The notes: a model not told the origin generated them from the letters alone. A stretch of DNA of 64,000 bases from JAUVKT01 sp942491535 (GCA_942491535.1 CALOBV010000005.1:306756-370755); one strand, 5' to 3'. Numbered from the stretch's first letter, positions 10,286 to 19,079 are shown. Made by a program: numbers and translations.

Positions 10286-10729
10286 TTAGTTACTACCCGG
10301 GAATTGTCCTTTAACGACGATTCCCATACTTCTAGCAGTACCTGCTACCATTCGCATAGCGGACTCTACTGTAAAACAGTTCAGGTCCTCCATCTTGTCT
10401 TCAGCAATTTGCTTTACTTGATCCCAGGAGATTGTTGCAACCTTTTCCCTGTTGGATTCCGGAGAACCCTTTTTGAGTTTGGCTGACTCCAATAGCTGTA
10501 CGGCAACCGGTGGTGTTTTAGTAATAAAGTCAAAAGACTTATCACCATAAACCGTAATAATCACCGGGATAACCTGTCCAGCTTTATCCTGGGTTCTCGC
10601 ATTAAACTGCTTGCAGAACTCCATAATATTCACACCTTTAGCACCCAGTGCAGGGCCTACAGGTGGAGATGGGTTCGCTGATCCGCCTCTGATCTGTAGC
10701 TTAATAATACCAGCAACTTCTTTTGCCAT
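10286..10729 (-). CDS. rplK: 50S ribosomal protein L11
   Basis: Protein of the GTPase-associated centre, 147 residues. The N-terminal signature IKLQIRGGSANPSPPVGPAL and the C-terminal RNA-binding segment ending MVAGTARSMGIVVKG are typical. First gene of the ribosomal-protein block after nusG, preceded by a 91-base gap containing an inverted repeat. Confidence 0.98.
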   Translation of the reverse strand: MAKEVAGIIKLQIRGGSANPSPPVGPALGAKGVNIMEFCKQFNARTQDKAGQVIPVIITVYGDKSFDFITKTPPVAVQLLESAKLKKGSPESNREKVATISWDQVKQIAEDKMEDLNCFTVESAMRMVAGTARSMGIVVKGQFPGSN

Positions 10730-10758
10730 AATTTACTTTGCTTAGTTTACGCGAGAGC

Positions 10759-10801
10759 TTGGTAACCACTCAGGAAGCATTATAAGTGTCGTGCCTACCA
10801 A
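10759..10801 (-). promoter_or_regulatory. rplK leader hairpin, possible L1 autoregulatory site
   Basis: On the minus strand TTGGTA (10796-10801) and TACCAA (10759-10764) close an irregular stem-loop. It contains the GGCACGACAC and TTCCTGAGTGG segments, directly upstream of rplK-rplA. An asymmetric stem with an internal TGAG loop before L11 fits the general form of L1-binding mRNA leaders. No promoter box was seen here, so it would act within the long transcript. The assignment is inference. Confidence 0.4.
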
Positions 10802-10820
10802 TATCTTTAATTAATAAATC

Positions 10821-11369
10821 CTAACTTTCTTTCTCAACCTGCATAAAGCTCAGTTCAAGTGGCGTTTTACGACCAAAAATCTTAACCATCACTTTAAGCT
10901 TTTTCTTTTCATCATTTACCTCTTCGATTACACCGGTAAAACTGTTAAACGGTCCGTCTACAACCTTCACAGCTTCGCCGACGAAGAACGGTACATTTAT
11001 TTCTTCATCACTTGCAGCAAGTTCATCAACCTTTCCAAGGATCCTGTTTATCTCACTTTTCTCAAGAGGAACAGGATCGCCCTGCTGCGTCCCAAGAAAT
11101 CCTATAACATTCGGGATATTTTTGAGAATATGAGGTATCTCGCCAACAAGTGCAGCTTCAATAAGAATATAACCGGGAAAGAAATTTCTCTCCTTATTAA
11201 TCTTCTTACCCTGTCTGATCTGGTAAACTTTCTCTTTTGGAATAAGCACCTGGGATATATAATCTTCGAGATTCAAACGATTTATCTCGCTATCAATATA
11301 TTCCTTTACCTTGTTTTCCTTACCACCAATGGCACGCAGTACATACCATTTCTTTACATTCTCACCCAT
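10821..11369 (-). CDS. nusG: transcription termination/antitermination factor NusG
   Basis: 182 residues with an N-terminal NGN domain (KKWYVLRAIGGKENKVKEYI and the hydrophobic NFFPGYILIEA) and a C-terminal KOW domain (VDGPFNSFTGVIEEVNDEKK). It binds the beta' clamp of RNA polymerase and bridges to Rho or ribosomal protein S10. The Rho partner is encoded at 42391. It sits 15 bases after secE, the usual arrangement. Confidence 0.98.
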   Translation of the reverse strand: MGENVKKWYVLRAIGGKENKVKEYIDSEINRLNLEDYISQVLIPKEKVYQIRQGKKINKERNFFPGYILIEAALVGEIPHILKNIPNVIGFLGTQQGDPVPLEKSEINRILGKVDELAASDEEINVPFFVGEAVKVVDGPFNSFTGVIEEVNDEKKKLKVMVKIFGRKTPLELSFMQVEKES

Positions 11370-11384
11370 TTCGACGTTTTTCGT

Positions 11385-11579
11385 TTAGTATAAAATCTGA
11401 TATACAAACGTCATGATATTATCAAAAGCATAATCCATTAACCATATAGCAAGTGCTATAATGGCAGAAGCAATCATAACCACTGTAGTGCTGTTTTGCA
11501 GTTCACTCCAGGTTGGCCATGTTACTTTATGAACTAGCTCCGTATAAGATTCCTGAAAGTACGTTTTTATCTTCTTCAT
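11385..11579 (-). CDS. secE: preprotein translocase subunit SecE
   Basis: 64 residues with one membrane-spanning helix (TTVVMIASAIIALAIWLMDY). It is preceded by the conserved amphipathic segment YTELVHKVTWPTWSELQNST. It stabilises SecY in the SecYEG channel. I chose the ATG at 11579; the frame stays open further upstream, but that part runs into the tRNA-Trp gene and cannot be coding. Confidence 0.96.
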   Translation of the reverse strand: MKKIKTYFQESYTELVHKVTWPTWSELQNSTTVVMIASAIIALAIWLMDYAFDNIMTFVYQILY

Positions 11580-11600
11580 TTCCTTTTTAATACATTTTTG

Positions 11601-11673
11601 CACGGGAGGAGAGACTCGAACTCCCGACACCTGGTTTTGGAGACCAGTGCTCTGCCAACTGAGCTACACCCGT
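11601..11673 (-). tRNA. tRNA-Trp (CCA)
   Basis: 73 nt. It folds as a cloverleaf with acceptor ACGGGTG/CTCCCGT, D-stem GCTC/GAGC, anticodon loop CTCCAAA with anticodon CCA, and T-loop TTCGAGT. Position 6-67 of the acceptor is a T-T mismatch as written. The discriminator base is G; no CCA is encoded. It sits between tuf and secE, as in many Bacteroidota. Confidence 0.97.
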
Positions 11674-11734
11674 ATACCGAAATGAAGGGAGTGCATCCAC
11701 CCCCTCCATGTAGATATATTAAGAGTTAAAAATA

Positions 11735-12922
11735 TTACTCTACAATCTCTGTAACCTGACCAGCACCAACTGTTCTACCACCTTCACGGATAGCAAAACG
11801 CAGACCCTGGTTTAGAGCTACTGGAGTAATAAGTTCTACCTGGATAGTTACCCTATCACCAGGCATAACCATTTCTGTTCCTTCAGGAAGTGTAATCTCA
11901 CCAGTCACGTCAAGTGTTCTCAGATAAAACTGAGGACGATATTTCTGATGGAATGGAGTATGACGTCCACCTTCTTCTTTCTTAAGAACATATACCTCAG
12001 CCTTAAACTTTGTATGAGGAGTAATTGATCCAGGAGCGGCCATTACCATACCCCTTTTGATCTCATTTTTATCAACACCACGAAGCAGCAGACCTACATT
12101 ATCACCTGCTTCACCCCTGTCAAGAATCTTACGGAACATTTCAACACCGGTACAAACTGTCTTACGCTTGTTAGCACCCAGTCCAATCATCATAAGCTCG
12201 TCACCTGTGTTAACAACACCTGTTTCAATTCTACCAGTTGCTACTGTTCCACGTCCTGTAATTGAGAATACGTCCTCAACAGGCATCAGGAATGGTTTCT
12301 CGTTTTCACGAGGAGGAATTGGGATGTAAGTATCAACAGCATCCATAAGCTCCATTACCTTATCTTCCCATTTTTCTTCCCCATTAAGTGCTCCAAGTGC
12401 AGATCCAAGAATAACTGGTGCATTTTCACCATCAAACTCATAAAAATCGAGAAGCTCACGAATCTCCATTTCAACAAGCTCAAGAAGCTCTTCGTCATCT
12501 ACCATATCCACTTTGTTGAGGAAAACTACAATCTTAGGCACGTTCACCTGACGGGCAAGCAGGATATGCTCACGAGTCTGAGGCATCGGGCCATCTGTTG
12601 CAGCAACTACTATAATAGCACCGTCCATCTGGGCTGCACCTGTAACCATGTTCTTAACATAGTCGGCGTGTCCCGGACAGTCAACGTGTGCATAGTGACG
12701 ATTTGCAGTCTGGTACTCAACGTGAGCAGTATTAATAGTAATACCTCTTTCCTTCTCTTCGGGGGCATTGTCAATTGAGTCAAAATCCCTGATTTCAGAA
12801 AGTCCTCTTTTCGCAAGAACCATTGTAATTGCAGCAGTCAAAGTAGTCTTACCATGGTCAACGTGACCAATGGTACCGATATTTACGTGCGGTTTCGACC
12901 TGTCAAATTTTTCTTTAGCCAT
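11735..12922 (-). CDS. tuf: elongation factor Tu
   Basis: 395-residue translation GTPase that delivers aminoacyl-tRNA to the ribosome. G1 motif GHVDHGKT at residues 19-26, G2 RGITIN, G3 DCPGHADY and G4 NKVD are all present, followed by the two beta-barrel domains ending GGRTVGAGQVTEI. The gene is flanked on both sides by tRNA genes, so the transcript must be processed. Its 5' gap to tRNA-Thr(GGT) is 63 bases. Confidence 0.99.
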   Translation of the reverse strand: MAKEKFDRSKPHVNIGTIGHVDHGKTTLTAAITMVLAKRGLSEIRDFDSIDNAPEEKERGITINTAHVEYQTANRHYAHVDCPGHADYVKNMVTGAAQMDGAIIVVAATDGPMPQTREHILLARQVNVPKIVVFLNKVDMVDDEELLELVEMEIRELLDFYEFDGENAPVILGSALGALNGEEKWEDKVMELMDAVDTYIPIPPRENEKPFLMPVEDVFSITGRGTVATGRIETGVVNTGDELMMIGLGANKRKTVCTGVEMFRKILDRGEAGDNVGLLLRGVDKNEIKRGMVMAAPGSITPHTKFKAEVYVLKKEEGGRHTPFHQKYRPQFYLRTLDVTGEITLPEGTEMVMPGDRVTIQVELITPVALNQGLRFAIREGGRTVGAGQVTEIVE

Positions 12923-12985
12923 AACTCCTAACGTATTTTAATATTAAAATTCAAATTCTATTTAATTAATAACTTTTCAACATCG

Positions 12986-13057
12986 AGCCGATGTCGGGAA
13001 TTGAACCCGAGACCTCTTCCTTACCAAGGAAACGCTCTACCCCTGAGCTACATCGGC
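12986..13057 (-). tRNA. tRNA-Thr (GGT)
   Basis: 72 nt, acceptor GCCGATG/CATCGGC, D-arm GCTC-AGGGGTA-GAGC, anticodon loop TTGGTAA giving anticodon GGT, T-loop TTCAATT. Discriminator T, no encoded CCA. Last of four tRNA genes before tuf. Confidence 0.97.
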
Positions 13058-13066
13058 AAAAATTTG

Positions 13067-13139
13067 AGCGGGAGACGGAATTCGAATCCGCGACCCTTAG
13101 CTTGGAAGGCTAATGCTCTACCAACTGAGCTACTCCCGC
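13067..13139 (-). tRNA. tRNA-Gly (TCC)
   Basis: 73 nt, acceptor GCGGGAG/CTCCCGC, anticodon loop CTTCCAA giving anticodon TCC, T-loop TTCGAAT. Discriminator T, no encoded CCA. Nine bases separate it from tRNA-Thr(GGT). Confidence 0.97.
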
Positions 13140-13209
13140 TTAATTTTTATCGACCTCAGGTTCTTCCACCCCAGTTTAAACAAAGTGTAGAGCTGATTCC
13201 TAAAATTTG

Positions 13210-13292
13210 TGGGGAGAGCAGGATTCGAACCTACGAAGTCGTACGACAGCAGAGTTACAGTCTGCCCCAGTTGGCCACTTTGGTATCTCCCC
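13210..13292 (-). tRNA. tRNA-Tyr (GTA)
   Basis: 83 nt class II tRNA with a long variable arm (TGTCGTACGACTTCG). Acceptor GGGGAGA/TCTCCCC, anticodon loop CTGTAAC giving anticodon GTA, T-loop TTCGAAT, discriminator A. Confidence 0.97.
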
Positions 13293-13340
13293 TTATACAG
13301 AGATGTTGCTATCAGACATACACTTAATTTTCTATCCAAG

Positions 13341-13414
13341 AGCCGATGAAGGGATTCGAACCCCCGACCTGCTGATTACAAATCAGCTGCTCTGACCAAC
13401 TGAGCTACATCGGC
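13341..13414 (-). tRNA. tRNA-Thr (TGT)
   Basis: 74 nt, acceptor GCCGATG/CATCGGC, identical to that of tRNA-Thr(GGT). Anticodon loop TTTGTAA gives anticodon TGT; T-loop TTCGAAT. First gene of the tRNA-tuf-rpoBC transcript, about 60 bases after the predicted start site. Confidence 0.97.
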
Positions 13415-13477
13415 AATTTTAAAGAACGTCTCCGATATCTTAACGGGCATAGAAAATATACCCCAAAATTCGGTTTG

Positions 13478-13509
13478 CAAATGTATTAATATTATCTGGG
13501 AACAACAAA
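13478..13509 (-). promoter_or_regulatory. Bacteroidota-type promoter of the tRNA-tuf-rpoBC operon
   Basis: Minus strand: -33 box TTTG (13506-13509), 20-base spacer, -7 box TACATTTG (13478-13485). This matches the TTTG / TAnnTTTG consensus for the Bacteroidota primary sigma factor. It lies just after hpf and before the first tRNA, so it probably drives all genes down to 29. Confidence 0.75.
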
Positions 13510-13542
13510 GAAAAAAGATACAAATTTTTATAAAAAAGGTGC

Positions 13543-13839
13543 TTACCTTCTTTTGCGGTCTTTCTGCTTGGTTATCTGCTTTTTCAGAGCGTCAATAACA
13601 AGGTCTGTTGACTCCTCAAAAGTCTTACTTTGCTTTTTAGCGAATAGAGGTCCTCCAGGATATTCCAGCTTCACTTCTGCCAGCTTGTTCTCCTTTTCCT
13701 GGTCATTGTCTAGTCTCAGGTAAACTTCTGCACTAACTATATCATCACTATACTGCTTCAACTTGTTTATTTTTCCTGTCACAAACTCCAATAATTTCTT
13801 GTCTGCATCGAACTTAACTGAATGGATCTGGATATTCAT
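13543..13839 (-). CDS. hpf: ribosome hibernation-promoting factor, short HPF/RaiA type
   Basis: 98 residues of the S30AE family. Visible are the N-terminal IQIHSVKFDADKKLLEFV strand-helix, the VYLRLDNDQEKENKLAEVKL core and a basic tail KKQITKQKDRKRR. It lacks the C-terminal dimerisation domain of long HPF. It binds inactive 70S ribosomes in slow growth. Twelve bases downstream of xerC, the normal order. Confidence 0.93.
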   Translation of the reverse strand: MNIQIHSVKFDADKKLLEFVTGKINKLKQYSDDIVSAEVYLRLDNDQEKENKLAEVKLEYPGGPLFAKKQSKTFEESTDLVIDALKKQITKQKDRKRR

Positions 13840-13851
13840 AGCTTTTCCTCC

Positions 13852-14745
13852 TTATTTTGAAGCCCTTGGATGGGCATGTTTATAAACACTTTTTAATTTC
13901 TCAAAAGTCGTATGTGTATAAATCTGTGTGGCTGAGAGATTAGCATGACCAAGTATCTCCTTGATCGAGTTCAGATCGGCCCCGTGATTTAACATATGTG
14001 TTGCAAATGTGTGCCTCAATACGTGAGGACTTTTCTTTTCAACCGTAGTAACCAAAGTCAGGTACCTGGTAACTATATTATAAACGAATTTATCATAAAG
14101 CTTGTTTCCCCTGTCGGTAACAAAAAACCATCCTTCCTTATTCTCAAATCCGACATCATTCCTTAACAATATATATCTCTCAATATTTTGTAAAAATGAT
14201 TCTGCGAGTGGGATTATCCTCTCCTTGTTTCTCTTGCCTGTAACCTTTACGCTGCGGTCCTTCAGATCAAAGTCATTGTCCTTAAGGAAAATTAGTTCTG
14301 AGCGCCTCATCCCTGTAAGATACAGGATCTCGATAATGGTCCTGTTTCTAACTCCCGAGAAATCATCTCCAAAGTCGTACCTGTCGAGCAGTTTTTCGAG
14401 CGATACCTCCTCTACAAACACAGGAAGTCGTTTACGCCGCCTTGGCAGCACAACTTTTTCAACAGGATCTCCCGATATTAACTTCTCCCTTCTTAAATAC
14501 CTGTAAAACGATCTTAGCCCTGATATTTTCCTGTGAACTGATGTGGCAGAATAACCCGACTCCATAAGGCTCACAACCCATGCCCTGATATCAGAACTGC
14601 TTGCTTCCAATGGTTTTTCGTCACCCGTATGAGTTGAAAGAAATGTATAATACTGTTCCAGGTCGTTCCTGTAAGAACTGACAGTATGCTGAGAATAATG
14701 CTTCTCAAACTGAAGATATTCAATAAATGATTCCTTATATCCCAT
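13852..14745 (-). CDS. xerC: tyrosine recombinase XerC
   Basis: 297 residues. An N-terminal SAM-like DNA-binding domain (residues 1-90) precedes the catalytic domain with R147 (TGMRRSEL), K171, H241, R244 (HVLRHTFATHML), H267 (LGHANL) and nucleophile Y276. All catalytic residues are present. It resolves chromosome dimers at dif with a XerD partner not in this window. Its chromosomal housekeeping position between rpsU and hpf argues against an integrase of a mobile element. Confidence 0.95.
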   Translation of the reverse strand: MGYKESFIEYLQFEKHYSQHTVSSYRNDLEQYYTFLSTHTGDEKPLEASSSDIRAWVVSLMESGYSATSVHRKISGLRSFYRYLRREKLISGDPVEKVVLPRRRKRLPVFVEEVSLEKLLDRYDFGDDFSGVRNRTIIEILYLTGMRRSELIFLKDNDFDLKDRSVKVTGKRNKERIIPLAESFLQNIERYILLRNDVGFENKEGWFFVTDRGNKLYDKFVYNIVTRYLTLVTTVEKKSPHVLRHTFATHMLNHGADLNSIKEILGHANLSATQIYTHTTFEKLKSVYKHAHPRASK

Positions 14746-14787
14746 AAAGGAACCCTAATCTGGTTAATGGAAAAACAACCCCGAGAC

Positions 14788-14979
14788 CTACTCTTCTTCC
14801 CGCTGGAGCTGCTGTATGTAAATCGCCTTTTTTTTCTCTTCTCTGAGACGCACAGAAGGCTTAATAAACGCCTGACGAGTCCTCAGTTCACGGATTACAC
14901 CAGTCTTTTCAAACTTGCGCTTGAACTTCTTTAATGATCTCTCAATGTTTTCGCCTTCTTTTACCGGAACTATTATCAT
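14788..14979 (-). CDS. rpsU: 30S ribosomal protein S21
   Basis: 63 residues, small and very basic, beginning MIIVPVKEGENIERSLKKFK and containing the FEKTGVIRELRTRQAFIKPS core. First gene of the rpsU-xerC-hpf unit with its own promoter 25 bases upstream. It has no strong Shine-Dalgarno sequence. S21 in this phylum has been linked to sequestration of the anti-Shine-Dalgarno; that is family knowledge, not visible here. Confidence 0.97.
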   Translation of the reverse strand: MIIVPVKEGENIERSLKKFKRKFEKTGVIRELRTRQAFIKPSVRLREEKKKAIYIQQLQREEE

Positions 14980-15007
14980 AATTAGCTTCTCTGTTTTTAT
15001 TGAGCCG

Positions 15008-15038
15008 CAAAGATAGAAAGTCTCTTCTTTTTCTCAAA
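15008..15038 (-). promoter_or_regulatory. promoter of rpsU-xerC-hpf
   Basis: Minus strand: -33 TTTG (15035-15038), 19-base spacer, -7 TATCTTTG (15008-15015), predicted start near 15004. Exact fit to the Bacteroidota consensus. Confidence 0.8.
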
Positions 15039-15147
15039 ATTTTTTCATAAATAAATTACCCGCTGTCCTGTAATACCATAATTCTCCTTCCTTTTATAGT
15101 TATTAGTGATCTATAAATTTAATAAAACAAAGGATCAAAAGCAAGTC

Positions 15148-16050
15148 TTATTGGTCTATAATAACACTATCGCAGGCAGAAAAATATACATTTAGCTTAT
15201 CTATCTCTCCTTTTGACAGGATATTGTTTCGGAGCAATTCTTTAAGCGATGAAATATGACCAGCATATTTCCTGTAATTAAGTATATCCTCTGTGTTCTT
15301 TTTTGTTATATACGGGTGTCTTATAAGTTCTGAATAATCTGCCGAATTGAGGTTTATTTTCGTGATTAGTGCTGTGTCAAGACTAATATATACCCTCATA
15401 GCTTCAACACAGGCCGAATCAAGTCCATATACTTCCGACAATTGCATTATATTGCAGAAACCTCCCAGCAGGGTGCGGTATTTTACAATCCTGGGGCCAA
15501 GCACCTCGCCAATGCCGGGTAAAGAAATCAGCTGTGTAGAATCTGCGCTGTTAATTTCAACCGGAAGGAATAATTCTTCCCTCTTGCCTGCATAAGGTTT
15601 TTCCGGCTCGGTCTTATTGATATTACTCACCACATTTTCCTCTTTAATGGTATTCCTCCTATTAATTACGATATACGGGATAAGGCTGTCCTGCCTGCCC
15701 CGGGATATGCCGTATACCTTTCTGAAATCATCAGGCTTAAAAAAAACTGCCCCACTCTCCCTGTAGTTTACCAATGTATTTGCCTGCTTACCAGACAGGC
15801 CCAGTTTAAGAAGGTTCTCGTAAGAAACAGTATTGGGATCAAATTCGAAAAGTGGATAAACAGTCGTGGTATCGATAAAGGCAGAATCAGATATCACATA
15901 GGCGCTATCTTCGGCTCCTGCATCATCTTTTCGAATAGCCAGCATCCTAAAAACAATAATGGCAGCTACCACTATTATAAGAACAAACGAACCTACTCGT
16001 TCGCTCCGCGAATAGCCCAAAAGGCTATAGAGTAATTTCTTTAGATTCAT
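15148..16050 (-). CDS. membrane-anchored helix-hairpin-helix (ComEA-like) protein
   Basis: 300 residues from the ATG at 16050. One transmembrane helix near residues 20-37 (VGSFVLIIVVAAIIVFRML) anchors a long exterior part. Several helix-hairpin-helix segments follow: NLLKLGLSGKQANTLVNYR, ISLPGIGEVLGPRIVKYRT and INLNSADYSELIRHPYITKK. Such repeats bind DNA in ComEA-type uptake proteins, and a ComEC homologue lies at 49181, but a DNA-uptake role is inference. It stands alone between rpsU and a symporter. Confidence 0.75.
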   Translation of the reverse strand: MNLKKLLYSLLGYSRSERVGSFVLIIVVAAIIVFRMLAIRKDDAGAEDSAYVISDSAFIDTTTVYPLFEFDPNTVSYENLLKLGLSGKQANTLVNYRESGAVFFKPDDFRKVYGISRGRQDSLIPYIVINRRNTIKEENVVSNINKTEPEKPYAGKREELFLPVEINSADSTQLISLPGIGEVLGPRIVKYRTLLGGFCNIMQLSEVYGLDSACVEAMRVYISLDTALITKINLNSADYSELIRHPYITKKNTEDILNYRKYAGHISSLKELLRNNILSKGEIDKLNVYFSACDSVIIDQ

Positions 16051-16095
16051 AGAGCAAAAAGCAGTGAGACACTGCAAGATACAAAATATTGGCTA

Positions 16096-16830
16096 CTATG
16101 GATACTTCCTTATTTGTCCCTTCGCCAGACGTGTCATATAACTCTTCATATCACCGGCTACTTCAGGAGCCAGGATAAGAAGTCCTATAATATTCGGGAA
16201 GGCCATTGTCAGAACCATCATATCAGAGAATGCTATAACATTATCAAGTGAAGATGATGCTCCCACAACTGTGAAAAAGAGAAAGAAAGTATAATAGATG
16301 TAATTAGAGACATATTTACCTCCTGTAAGTTTACTGATTGGTTTGCCAAGTAAAAAATTAAAGCCCTTAAGCCCGTAATACGACCATGAGATCATGGTTG
16401 AAAAAGCAAAACATAATATGGCTATAACCAGCAGGTAGGGAAACCAGGGAAATACTGATCCAAATGCAGCCGACGTAAGTTCGGTTCCTTCCAGTCCTAT
16501 CCCGGGAGCATGAAAACCTGTAAAAATAATGACCAGGGAGGTCATGGTACATATTATCACAGTATCAATAAATGGTTCGAGCATGGCAACGATACCTTCC
16601 TTTACCGGCTCGTCTGTTCTGGCTGCAGCATGAGCGACAGCAGCAGATCCTACACCTGCTTCATTTGAGAAGGCTCCACGTCTGAAGCCAGTTATTATTA
16701 CCCCAATAATACCTCCTTTTATAGCAACAGGATCGAAGGCACTTCTAATTATCAATAAAAATACGTCATCAACAAGCCTGAAATTTATGAAAATTATTAC
16801 CAGGGCAATTCCTATGTACAGGACTGCCAT
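16096..16830 (-). CDS. sodium:alanine/glycine symporter, C-terminal part (frameshifted)
   Basis: 244 residues forming the C-terminal half of an AgcS-type amino-acid:Na+ symporter, with about six hydrophobic segments and motifs FDPVAIKGG and RRGAFSNEAGVGSAAVAHAA. Upstream of its first ATG the frame remains open (GGIKSIARVTSRLVPFMA), matching the family. It therefore continues the gene at 16869-17549 and is not a separate gene. The frame changes in a run of five G (minus strand) at 16874-16878; a sixth G would restore one reading frame through GGIK. Confidence 0.85.
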   Translation of the reverse strand: MAVLYIGIALVIIFINFRLVDDVFLLIIRSAFDPVAIKGGIIGVIITGFRRGAFSNEAGVGSAAVAHAAARTDEPVKEGIVAMLEPFIDTVIICTMTSLVIIFTGFHAPGIGLEGTELTSAAFGSVFPWFPYLLVIAILCFAFSTMISWSYYGLKGFNFLLGKPISKLTGGKYVSNYIYYTFFLFFTVVGASSSLDNVIAFSDMMVLTMAFPNIIGLLILAPEVAGDMKSYMTRLAKGQIRKYP

Positions 16831-16868
16831 AAAGGGGACCAGCCTGGATGTAACTCTTGCAATAGATT

Positions 16869-17549
16869 TTATTCCCCCAAATACAACAATATAATAAGTA
16901 GTGAAAGACCTATCCCAAACCAGAACCCTGATCCCTCGAGTGCAGGAATTACTGTGGCGGCCTGTACAAAGCTCTGGTTAGATTGAAGCATATTGCTTCC
17001 GCCAAAGGATGCAAGAACCATCATTACTGCACTGAAAATTGCGAGTATCTTACCAAGCCCCCCAAGCTTTCTTTTCTTTAAAGCCTTAATCAAATAATAC
17101 ATTGGCCCCCCCGACACCTTACCTTCCTCATCGATATGACGGTATTTCAATCCGAGTGTGCATTCTGAAAACTTTAGCGACATGCCAAAAAATCCTGCCA
17201 GTATCATCCAAAAAGTTGCACCCGGTCCGCCAACAGTAATAGCAATTGCCACACCTGTAATATTACCCAGCCCTACAGTGGCAGAGAGAGCCGTTGTGAG
17301 AGCCTGGAAATGGCTTACCTCACCCTTTGACCCGGGTTTATCATATTTACCACGAATAAGACTGAATGCATGGCGAAAGGCCCTTACATTAATGAATTTC
17401 ATCCTGAAGGTAAAGAAGATACCCCCGAAGACAAGCCATAAAACCACTATTGGCACATCGGCTTCTATATCAAATCCCAGTGCTGCTACAGGGTCCCAGA
17501 AAAAATTTTTTTCAAGAATTTCCACTATCAGGACCAAATGCCTTATCAA
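16869..17549 (-). CDS. sodium:alanine/glycine symporter, N-terminal part (frameshifted)
   Basis: 226 residues of the N-terminal half of the same AgcS-type symporter, with the signature TVGLGNITGVAIAI and GGPGATFWMILAGFFGMSLK. It ends prematurely at LLYLGE. The start is also disturbed: the likely true N-terminus begins at an ATG near 17598, in another frame, and reads through DISDRIDKAFGP before an extra base near 17531. Two indels in one gene mean either a decaying symporter or sequencing error. Sodium symport of small amino acids is the expected activity if intact. Confidence 0.8.
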   Translation of the reverse strand: MIRHLVLIVEILEKNFFWDPVAALGFDIEADVPIVVLWLVFGGIFFTFRMKFINVRAFRHAFSLIRGKYDKPGSKGEVSHFQALTTALSATVGLGNITGVAIAITVGGPGATFWMILAGFFGMSLKFSECTLGLKYRHIDEEGKVSGGPMYYLIKALKKRKLGGLGKILAIFSAVMMVLASFGGSNMLQSNQSFVQAATVIPALEGSGFWFGIGLSLLIILLYLGE

Positions 17550-17609
17550 TCCTGTCGCTTATATCAGGTGGTTGATTTATAATGGCCGGGCAAAGCATAA
17601 ATTCAGGTA

Positions 17610-18977
17610 TCAGATTTTACTTCCGAAGAGACCCAGTCCGTACAGGAATACAAATGTAATAGCAATAGGAGCAACGAACTTCAGAATAATCATAAACGGT
17701 CTGATGAACCACGACTTCAGTGTGCCCTGGTTTGTTATCTCATCCTGTACGTTTTTCTTTCCAAGGTACCATCCTGCAAATACAACAATACATATTGCAC
17801 CAAGTGGCAACAGCACATTGGCCGACAGCTCATTGAACCAATCGAAGATTGTTTTTCCCAGAATAGTTGCATCCTTGAGAGGACCAAACGAGAGGGTTGC
17901 AAAAACACCCACTATCGATATTGCCACCGAGCCGATAATGGTTGCCCTTCTGCGGGACATTTTCAGCTCCTCTGAAAAGTATGCAACTACCACCTCGAGC
18001 ACCGATACAGTTGAAGTAAGAGCTGCAATAGAAAGCAACACAAAGAAGATAATTGAGAAAATATAACCACCTGTCATCTGGGCAAATATATTTGGCAGAA
18101 CAATAAACACAAGTCCTGTTCCTGCCTCAGGGTCAATATTAAATGCAAACACAGCCGGGAAGATCATTACACCTGCCAGAATTGCGATTAATGTATCAGC
18201 AGCTGTAACCTGTAATGCCGTTACCGGCAGGTTCTCCTTCTTCTGGATGTACGAACCATATGTAATAAGGGTACCCATCCCTATACTGAGCGAAAATGCA
18301 GCCTGTCCAAGTGCATCAAGAACCACTGCCCATGTTATTTTTGAAAAGTCGGGTCTGAAAAGAAAATCAAGTCCCTCCCCTGCACCCGGGAGTGTAAGCG
18401 ACCTGATGCAGATTACTATTATTAACAATACCAGCAGGGGCATCAGGATTTTGGTATACTTTTCAATACCCTCCCTAACTCCTGAGAATACAATATAACC
18501 TGTCAGGAACATAAATATCAGTTGCCACAAAAGCGGCCTGAATGTACCTGACTGGAATGTTTCGAAAGACTCTCTCAACTGGTCGCTGTTCTGACCATGA
18601 AAACTGTTTGTAACAGCCTGGAACAGGTACTCCAGTGTCCATCCTGCTATTGTACTGTAGAATGCGAGTATCAGAAATGCAGCCACTATCCCCATAAGAC
18701 CCACCAGGTACCACTTTTTACCCGGGGCTAGTTTTTTAAACGACCCGAGGGCATTCAGCTGAGCTCTTCTTCCTATAGTAAGTTCAGCGAGCATTACAGG
18801 GAAACCTATTGCAAGAATAAAACCCAGGTAGATTAGCAAAAATGCGCCGCCGCCATTCTCACCAGCCACATAGGGGAACCTCCAGATATTACCCAGTCCA
18901 ACGGCAGAACCTGCTGCTGCTGCTATCACGCCAATTCTGCTACCGAAGGCTTCCTTGGGGATTTCAATATTTGCCAT
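17610..18977 (-). CDS. neurotransmitter:sodium symporter (NSS/SNF) family transporter
   Basis: 455 residues, about 11-12 membrane segments, intact. The TM1 signature GLGNIWRFPYVAGENGGGAF and the long TM3 region are typical of LeuT-like bacterial members. They import amino acids such as tryptophan, leucine or tyrosine with Na+; the substrate cannot be read from the sequence. It lies 60 bases upstream of the broken AgcS gene on the same strand, so the two sodium symporters may have formed one unit. Confidence 0.9.
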   Translation of the reverse strand: MANIEIPKEAFGSRIGVIAAAAGSAVGLGNIWRFPYVAGENGGGAFLLIYLGFILAIGFPVMLAELTIGRRAQLNALGSFKKLAPGKKWYLVGLMGIVAAFLILAFYSTIAGWTLEYLFQAVTNSFHGQNSDQLRESFETFQSGTFRPLLWQLIFMFLTGYIVFSGVREGIEKYTKILMPLLVLLIIVICIRSLTLPGAGEGLDFLFRPDFSKITWAVVLDALGQAAFSLSIGMGTLITYGSYIQKKENLPVTALQVTAADTLIAILAGVMIFPAVFAFNIDPEAGTGLVFIVLPNIFAQMTGGYIFSIIFFVLLSIAALTSTVSVLEVVVAYFSEELKMSRRRATIIGSVAISIVGVFATLSFGPLKDATILGKTIFDWFNELSANVLLPLGAICIVVFAGWYLGKKNVQDEITNQGTLKSWFIRPFMIILKFVAPIAITFVFLYGLGLFGSKI

Positions 18978-19079
18978 TTTTAAATTGCTATTTATTACTT
19001 CTACTATAATTTTAGCTGACTAAATTCGGCAGAATTGTTTTCATATGCAAATGTTTAAGAATACGTTGAAAATGGGTTG

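Noticed and set aside
13001..13395. Open frames on the plus strand across the tRNA cluster
   Set aside because: They are the complement of four tRNA genes and have no start signals.
13852..14745. Tyrosine recombinase next to tRNA genes, as in an integrative element
   Set aside because: Gene order rpsU-xerC-hpf is the housekeeping one; no att-like duplications of the tRNA ends or cargo genes seen.
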